Assembly: GCF_000801105.2 (NCBI RefSeq)
Contig: NC_079514.1
Span: 51,381,372 to 51,445,371, forward strand
Reading direction: 5' to 3'
Source of the DNA: Raphanus sativus
Taxonomy: Eukaryota > Streptophyta > Magnoliopsida > Brassicales > Brassicaceae
DNA: 64,000 bases
Shown here: positions 57,461-64,000 of the stretch, in pieces
Layout of the letters: each line of letters starts with the position of its first letter
Numbering within the stretch: the stretch's first letter is position 1
Translations under genes and position numbers: made by a program
Notes under the pieces: model-generated
What the model saw: only the letters and a program-made list of their open reading frames with translations
The model's database searches: none
Told to the model about the DNA's origin: nothing

Positions 57461-58533
57461 AGATATAGTCTCTTTGTTGTGTGGTGATATTGGTACAATC
57501 ATTGAAAATTGGCCGTTCCAATTTTTATTTTTACTTTTGAATCAATACACTATATTTTAAACCAAAAATATATATAGATTTAAATTAGAATATGACCAAT
57601 ATAATACAACAAAGAGAATCGATGTTTATAATACGACAAATTTGAAGATTGCAAAAAACTAATAGAGTTTTTACTCTATTAATCAAGATTTCTCAAAGAA
57701 AATCATCTTCTCAAGTTATTCTCTGTATCTAACGTTTTATGTATCATTTTATCTATTATTGTTTGTTGTATTTTGTATTTGTATAATTTGTTTAGAATCT
57801 AATTAATAAATTTATGTTAAAAAAGCATTAACATGGGAATGGTTAACATGGGAATGGTACTACAATCTAATGCCACTTTAGATACATAGGAATGTAGTCT
57901 CTTTTACGTGAAATTTTTTTCACAAGGAAACTGCGAGGAAGATCATTACATTACATGAAAGTGATAAAAGTTTTGTTTTTACATGACCCATTAAAATTAC
58001 AAGAAAAAAAAAACTTTAAAAGGGCAAATACTGCGAAGTTTACATTTATATGATCCAGTGCCGGGCCCTGGGGTAAAGCACCTAAAGTAGTAGCTTTAGG
58101 CGCCACAGCTATATATAATTTAAGGGGCGCCAAGATCTAGTAACATACAATTAGCTTAGGGGTTTGGGTTCTGCAACATTAGGCTTTTGGTGACTAGTTC
58201 GACTCCTGCTCCCATTTTATTATTTTTTCCTTTTTGTTTTATTTTGCTTCTGGAAAATAGTATCTATATATAATAGGAAACCAGATTTTAGTGATTCATG
58301 ACGTCACTATTTTTTTATAGGAAAAAAAAAATCTTATCAAACGGTTGAGTTTGTTTTAGTTTGATGATCTAACGGTTAGAATACTGTGTTCATAAATTAG
58401 TATCACGTCAGCTATATATTTCGCGAAACAATGCTTCCTTTGTTGTCTTCTCCGAAACAACACGTCTCTTAAAACCACAAATATTTGACGGTCGCGTCTT
58501 TTAACAAGTTGCAACTGTTAAAAAGTTTATATA

Positions 58534-58737
58534 TTGAAAATTATAGTCTTCTGTTTTCGACATCTATCCATGAGCATCATCCTCATTCACCATCTCTGCA
58601 TTTATATTCGATTTGTTTTTACTGTTGCCAGGTTGTGGAAGGTGATTAACAGCGTTGGATTAACAGCATTGGAACGCTCGAGGGAGGCCAACCATGGCGT
58701 TTTGGCGTTAATCGGTTCACAAATGGGGTTTCACTAA
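58534..58737 (+). other. Short ORF with exon-like sequence inside the 5.27-kb element
   Basis: After an acceptor-like TGTTGCCAG (about 58622-58630), higher-GC sequence reads GTTGTGGAAGGTGATTAAC... to a stop at 58735. It differs in composition from the AT-rich surroundings and could be a captured host exon. No family recognised. Confidence 0.25.
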
Positions 58738-59539
58738 AAAATCTTAAGTTTCCGGGTGTTAAATTTTAATGCTTGTAATGAAAATATACAAACGAGATCT
58801 AAAGATTTAATGAAAGAACAACAAGTAAACACAATACTTTAGTGGATGGTGACAGATCTATCATCTTTGTTTTTTAACAATACAGATCTATCATCTATGG
58901 TAAAAGTTGCAGAAAATGTCATCGATAGATAAAAGAAGAAGAAGAGTTTTATTTACTATTTTGCCACTTGTCAAAAGAAAACATTAAAAAAATGGTACAC
59001 TCGAACATCCAATTTGTTGTAAGAGATTATATATTTTTCCTTTTGATTTTTCTTACGCATTATTAAATATCAAAATTGTACATTCATATATGCATATCAT
59101 ATTCTAATTAAAATAAAATACTTACTTCTTAAATCCATTAAGAAGATAATAAACGTGAATTGTATGATCATATTCTTTTTTTTGTCAGCGTTTCTCTTTC
59201 CATATATGTGTGTTATTTAAATTTTAAATGCAAAAATCTTCAATTTTAATGTAATTGGACATTTAAGTAGAAAACCGGCAAAACAACCAAAACCTTTTAA
59301 GTGTATAATTTGATAGGGTGAAAATAAATCTAAGGTCTCCACAAAACAGCATCATTAAATTATATTTATTTGGTATTTAGAATAATTTATCTCCCTTTAA
59401 ATTTTTGATTATACTAGATCTTGTACATACGAATTTTTTTTTAATCATTAGCGGCATATATTCTTAATAAATATTTATATGACTTTCTCAAACACAATAA
59501 CATTATATTTACATGTTTGTCATCCAAATTGATTGCTTC

Positions 59540-59893
59540 AAAACGTTATATACATTTGTAACTTCTTGACTTTTAATCATTAATTGTTTCAAACTGTTAT
59601 ATATTTGTAAGTTCCTCTTAGAATAATCTTTATTTTCTTGAATTTTCTAGAGTTGCATCTTCTAAAAATGTCATTTGTCTTAAAAAAATGTATCATGACA
59701 AACTTAACAAATCGTATCAAATAAATCTATGCAGGTTATATACATTTGTAGCTTACATCTCTTAGAATAATCTTTATTTTCTTGAATTTTCTAGAATTTA
59801 TTTTCTTGAATTTTCTAGAATTGCATCTTCTAAAAATTTCATTTGTATTGAAAAATGTATCATGATAAACTTAACAAATCGTATCAAATAACA
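59540..59893. repeat. Tandem duplication of about 170 bp inside the 5.27-kb element
   Basis: AGAATAATCTTTATTTTCTT...CTAGA..TTGCATCTTCTAAAAAT...AACTTAACAAATCGTATCAA occurs at 59620-59722 and 59764-59890. The second unit carries an internal 23-bp repeat (TTATTTTCTTGAATTTTCTA). Confidence 0.7.
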
Positions 59894-61424
59894 GTATTCA
59901 GTTTATTAAACATTAAATTTCATTAACAATATATTTTACACCATTTGTTTTCTATTTAGTATTCCATCAATCTTTTATTTTGAATAGGTAAAAATATATG
60001 TTAATTATAATAAAATTGATATTGATATTTTTATTTATAATTTTAAATATATTTATTCACAAAATTTCACTTTGTTCTAATCTTTTGGTTTATATGTATT
60101 TTAAAATAAAATATAAGATAATATTTAAAATGAACAATTTTATGTATGTAATATATTTTTTCCGAATATGTGTATGATACAAGATATAGTTGATAAATAT
60201 GTAAGCCAAACGAAGCAAAGTATAATTTATTTAAATAAAATATTACATTAGCAAAGAATTTAATAGTCTGCTCGAACAAAATGATATGTTCCATACATTA
60301 GATTTAGGTGTTGGTCCTTTTATTTCTCTTATTTCAATTCGAATAATAATTTCTGAGTTTTGGAATTTGATATTTTTGGAAAAAAATATAGAAGTTGTAA
60401 AATATTTTTTCTTATTTGGTGGTGAAATATATAATTCATATTTGGTTTTTAAAATCAGATGTATGTTATGTTTTTGAGATAACCATTATTCGCTTTCCTA
60501 GACCTATATTTTAACATACAAATATTTTATCATTAGTTAAAAGTTTTCATGTTTACCTAAAACATACTGGTTATTTATTTAAAATATTAATTAAATGCTA
60601 TTTTGAAAGGTTGGATTTTTTCATACATCTGTATTTTTTACTTATGATCATAACTATCTTAGAAACTTTAACTACGATTTTAACGTTTTCATCATTAGTT
60701 GTAATATACATTTTAATTTTAATTTATTATTATTATAATAACTTTAAAAATATTTTATTTTAATATATCAGATTCTGAAAAGTTAATCATAAAGTTCTAT
60801 GAAAATTTATAAAATTCTGTAATAAATCATCATTTTGTACCTTCACTTTTAATATCTTTAATAATCTTAAATTCTATATTTTTTTAATTGCATATTTACA
60901 GCAAAACTTATCTTCCATTCTTGCTTTCAAAACTGCTAAATTTTTTTAAAAGTATATCACTTTCTTCTAACTGGTTACTTGCTATACTTTACTTATAAAA
61001 TGTAATATAAAATATAATCCTTTTGAAGGATTGCAGCACTTTAGCATTATTTTTTAACATTTTCTATTAATAATAATTTTAATATTTTTATTTTAACCCT
61101 CAACCTTTTTAATTATATCAGTTATATATTTTTTCTTAACAAAAAGTCATTTATATATTATCATTTTTTTGTTTTAAGGTTTAATATTTGATAATTTTTA
61201 AAATAATATTGAAAATTTTAATATTGATTAGTAAACCTAATACTTTTGAAGGATTACATAAGTTTGGCACTAGCATTTTTATCCTCAATCTTTCTTAACT
61301 ATATAAGGTAATATATATTTTGAACAAAAAATCATTTATATATTATCTTTTAAAAAAAATTAATGAATAATTATTTTAAGAGAATATTAAAAATTTATTA
61401 TTTTTTATTTTAACATAATACTTT

Positions 61425-61930
61425 TGAATAGGTTTGGGCATCCGGGTCCACAGGTCGGGCTCTCTCGGGTTTCCCGGGTCTGGATCTTTCGGGTCCTGAA
61501 AATTTGGATTCATATAGATACCTATATAAGTATTCAGGTCCGGTCGGATCGGGATCGGTTTGGGTCTTTAATTTTAATACCTGTAAAATATCTGAAAATA
61601 TTTTGAGTCCATATGAGATATTATATTTAGTTAATATTTACCATATATATCTAAAAGTTTACAAAATAACTTAAACTAAACTATTAATAATTAAAATAAA
61701 ACATTTTTAAACTCAAAATTTTAAAACTTTATGGTACTTAATCGGTTCTTATTAGGTCGGATCTATTCGAATCGGTTCTTTTCGGGTACGGGTCTATTCG
61801 GGTCAGTTCTTTTCGGTTCCGGTTTTTCTGGTAAAAAAAATTAAGACCCGAAAGGTACTTGTAAATTTTCGGTTAGGTTTCAGGTCGAATATTTTCGGAT
61901 TGGTTCTGGATCGGATCCTCGGAACCGGTA
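61425..61930. repeat. Nested CGGGTCGGTTCGG-rich repeat
   Basis: Starts GGTTTGGGCATCCGGGTC, ends near CGGAACCGGTAAAAC. Same style as 31520-32352 and 6850-7025. No coding capacity. Confidence 0.45.
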
Positions 61931-62137
61931 AAACTTTAATTATAATTCAACTTAGTTGGGTAAATGGTTACATACATCACATGAAATCCAATTAATATGG
62001 AAGAGGTTCAATACAATTGAAAAAAGCTTTATGCTTTTAATTAATGATTAATAAAAAAAATTGGTATTTAATTTTACAATTAAAAAATATATGGTTTTAG
62101 TTAATGATTAATATACAAAATTTGGTATTTAATTTAA

Positions 62138-62374
62138 AAGACAGACAAAAATGTTATAGAGGATGATACAAAAAAAATTATCAATAAATTCTATGAAAAT
62201 GATCATGAGGCTTTAAGAAGTGCAATGGTAAATTCTTCAGAAAGTAATTATACAAGAAAAATTAAATTAGCATTGATAACTATAAATATAAAACAAATGG
62301 CATATACCAATCTAAATGCAATAAAAGAATCAGCCAAAGAAATAAGAAGATTAAAACAAAAAATAAAAAAATAA
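62138..62374 (+). other. Lysine-rich ORF without ATG start, unrecognised
   Basis: Between a TAA at 62135 and a TAA at 62372 runs a 78-codon frame with balanced coding-like composition (for example NKFYENDHEALRSAMV, KIKLALITINIKQMAY, KEIRRLKQKIKK). It lies in DNA where random stops are frequent, so it may be the last exon of a transposon or captured gene. Family not known to me. Confidence 0.3.
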
Positions 62375-63320
62375 TTGAAGATAAACATATTATTTAATAT
62401 TACAATACCACATCACAACTATTTATTTTGTTACTCATAACTTAAATTCTTTTCATTTCTCATGCACACAATTTATTTAATATTCATACATTATATAAGT
62501 ATTTGTTAGATGAATAATTATTTATTTCTAAAACAATTACAATATTACAAATCAATTTAATTTTTAATAGTTATTAGAAAGTTAAATAAAGTAAAAGTTA
62601 AATATGAAAAAAATCACTATTCCCGGACGTTTACGCACGAGGTTATTTCCTAGTAGTAATTAATAACGATTTGACATGAACAAGTTGGTTACCTTTTCTA
62701 ACAACTTAATTTTTTTACTACAATACTATTAAATATTGGTATATATTATTAATAAACTATTTAGTTAATTAAATCCAGATTACTTTTTAACTAGATATAT
62801 TTCTCCTTGACTCTTCCAATCTCCCATGTTCACGTTTTCTCTATTTCTTTTTTTTTTTGAAAAAAAAAAGAATCAGGTTCACGTTTTCTCTATTTCTTCA
62901 TCTTTCTTTTTTGAAAATTTTGATATTTAATGAAAATTTCTATAATATGAGAATATAAAATATCCTAAATTGGGTTCTAATATTCAGTGAGGCATTTATC
63001 AAAATGAAATTAGTTTTAATGTTAATTTTTATCATATGTATTGCTATATTACAATTTTTGTCCTTATTCTTAAAAAAATAGAATTAAGAATCTATCAAAT
63101 GAATTGTCAATGGAATACAAACCATCTAAAATGTGGTTACTCAAAGTTGATCAATGATTTTGTTAGAAAAAAATATTTGTCTTATTTTTATTTTTGGAAA
63201 CAAATCAAGTTTTAGTAACAAGTATTTTGATTACATATTAAAAATGCAATAAAAATTTAGTTATATATGGGGCATTATTTTTTGGATTCGCTTTAGGCGT
63301 CACATTAATCCGGACCGGCA
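62375..63320. other. AT-rich right part of the 5.27-kb element
   Basis: No gene. The 18-nt string GTTCACGTTTTCTCTATT is repeated at 62828 and 62877. Confidence 0.4.
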
Positions 63321-63445
63321 CTGGATCCACTGATCCAGCATCATCGGAAACCACCAGGATGACTAATGAACCGGCGGGAACCGGCATCAAATAATCTGGT
63401 CTTGGACACCTAGTTACATTTATATGATCCAACATTTTCAGAGAT

Positions 63446-64000
63446 AGATCACAAGGTTGAAAGATGTGATCTTCTCCACCCTCTCTCCTCCCGTGAACCA
63501 AATCTAACAGCGCGTGCGTCTACTCTCTCCGGCGTTGGCGGCGCGTGCCGGCGTCGGAGGAGCTTCTCCTCCTCTCTCTTGTTTCTCCTTTGCTTCTCTC
63601 CGTCATCTCTCTTTCCTGTCCGATATGTTTGAGATCCTGGGCTGTTCTGTCTCACTGGCGAGTGCTCCTATGCGCAAGGAGGTTCTTTCCGGCGAGGTCT
63701 GGCTTCTACTGGTTTCTCAGCGAGGCAGTGAAAAGATGTGTTCGTGGAGTGGTCGGCTTTTAGGGTTGGAAAAAGATCGATTTTCAAATCTAGATCTGCT
63801 TTGTTCTTTCCTTCGTCGTTGTTTGAGGAGCTCCGGTTTGTCTTCCTCAGTCTGGTGGTGGACTCGATCTCCACCGTTTTCTGAGCAAGGTTTCAGATTT
63901 CTTCTGGGTTTTGGTTCTTCAGTCCTCTTCGGTGTCGTCGTGGGCCTGCTCCTCTTCTCAGTGGTTAGGTGAGCTCCGGGTGGTGTCGCTTGACATTGGA
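63446..64000 (+). other. GC-richer 5' region of an unidentified transcription unit
   Basis: Pyrimidine-rich, CTCTCT/TCTCC-containing leader-like sequence with an open frame from ATG 63514 to 63972 (152 residues, Ser/Leu/Trp-rich), continuing past the window edge. The composition resembles 5' ends of plant LINEs as well as gene leaders. The predicted protein shows no motif I recognise. Confidence 0.3.

Larger units (their letters stand above)
50180..58055. repeat. Direct segmental duplication, copy 2 (genes J and K)
   Basis: Collinear with 38498-46720. It lacks the Copia-derived insert (empty site 53848-53858) and the 45-kb LINE fragment, and adds a 184-bp MITE, a SINE and the 5.3-kb element at its left-end border. 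Confidence 0.8.
58056..63323. mobile_element. 5.27-kb element with CAGTGCCGG inverted ends
   Basis: The left end CAGTGCCGGGCCCTGGGG and right end (reversed) CAGTGCCGGTCCGGATT form a short inverted repeat. Both subterminal regions also share GCTTTAGGCG (58091; 63290). The copy-1 site is uninterrupted (GATCCACTGATCC at about 46715). Only GATC is duplicated, shorter than the 8 bp usual for hAT, so the superfamily is uncertain. The interior is mostly AT-rich; it holds a repeated block, a GGGTCGG-rich nested repeat (61430-61925) and an unrecognised ORF. Confidence 0.7.

Noticed and set aside
1..64000. CRISPR array, bacterial operon or phage-like system
   Set aside because: Introns, TATA promoters, LINE/SINE/Helitron content and families show plant nuclear DNA; no regularly spaced repeats were found.

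Overview
The window is nuclear plant DNA and almost certainly from a Brassicaceae genome. The signs are short AT-rich introns with GT-AG borders, Brassicaceae-type Helitron termini (hairpin plus CTAG|T), Emigrant-like MITEs, 5'-truncated LINEs, tRNA-derived SINEs, and two genes that I recall as neighbours on Arabidopsis chromosome 3 (a DUF4408/DUF761 'cotton fiber' protein and a probable first exon of the lumenal immunophilin FKBP20-2). Six runs of exactly 100 N (9666-9765, 21094-21193, 24114-24213, 30692-30791, 37075-37174, 50066-50165) are scaffold gaps of unknown true size.

The main content is a cluster of histidine-phosphatase (phosphoglycerate-mutase-like) genes, all with one four-exon plan (about 330 + 159 + 109 + 173-215 nt). 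Seven look intact: D (21730-23123, +), F (28113-29226, +), E (32669-33840, -), H (39163-40540, -), I (43145-44534, -), J (50858-52350, -) and K (54950-56464, -). An eighth, C (15168-16500, +), is intact except for a 200-nt transposon insertion in exon 1. Four further exon-1 fragments of the F type (A 5315-5603 -, B 13464-13546 +, L about 17000-17430 +, G 35080-35359 -) are dead; A, B and G share one deletion that removes the catalytic RHG motif, and L lost it separately. Most genes read THW at the second catalytic histidine; F keeps the usual THG.

The cluster was built by segmental duplication. The A block (5.3-9.66 kb) and G block (35.0-38.49 kb) are direct copies. The B-C segment (13.3-16.86 kb) and the G-E segment (31.49-35.48 kb) are inverted copies. 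A two-gene unit occurs twice in direct order (H+I about 38.5-46.8 kb; J+K about 50.2-58.06 kb, resuming at 63.32 kb), with the DUF761 gene between. Because each copy supplies the empty site for insertions in its partner, many insertions can be delimited to the base from the window alone: hAT-like elements, Emigrant-like MITEs, a polyadenylated Copia 3' end, a SINE with a 15-bp target duplication, two LINE fragments and a 5.3-kb inverted-repeat element.

Layout: 0-0.7 kb, first exons of a nucleotide-sugar-transporter-like gene (-); 2.6-3.4 kb, degenerate coding-like DNA; 5.3-13.5 kb, A block, a LINE and fragment B; 15-24 kb, genes C and D, fragment L and fold-back repeats; 24-28 kb, transposons; 28-29 kb, gene F; 31-38.5 kb, gene E and the G block; 38.5-46.8 kb, genes H and I; 47-50 kb, DUF761 gene and FKBP exon; 50-58 kb, genes J and K; 58-63.3 kb, a large inverted-repeat element; 63.4-64 kb, a GC-richer start of something unidentified.
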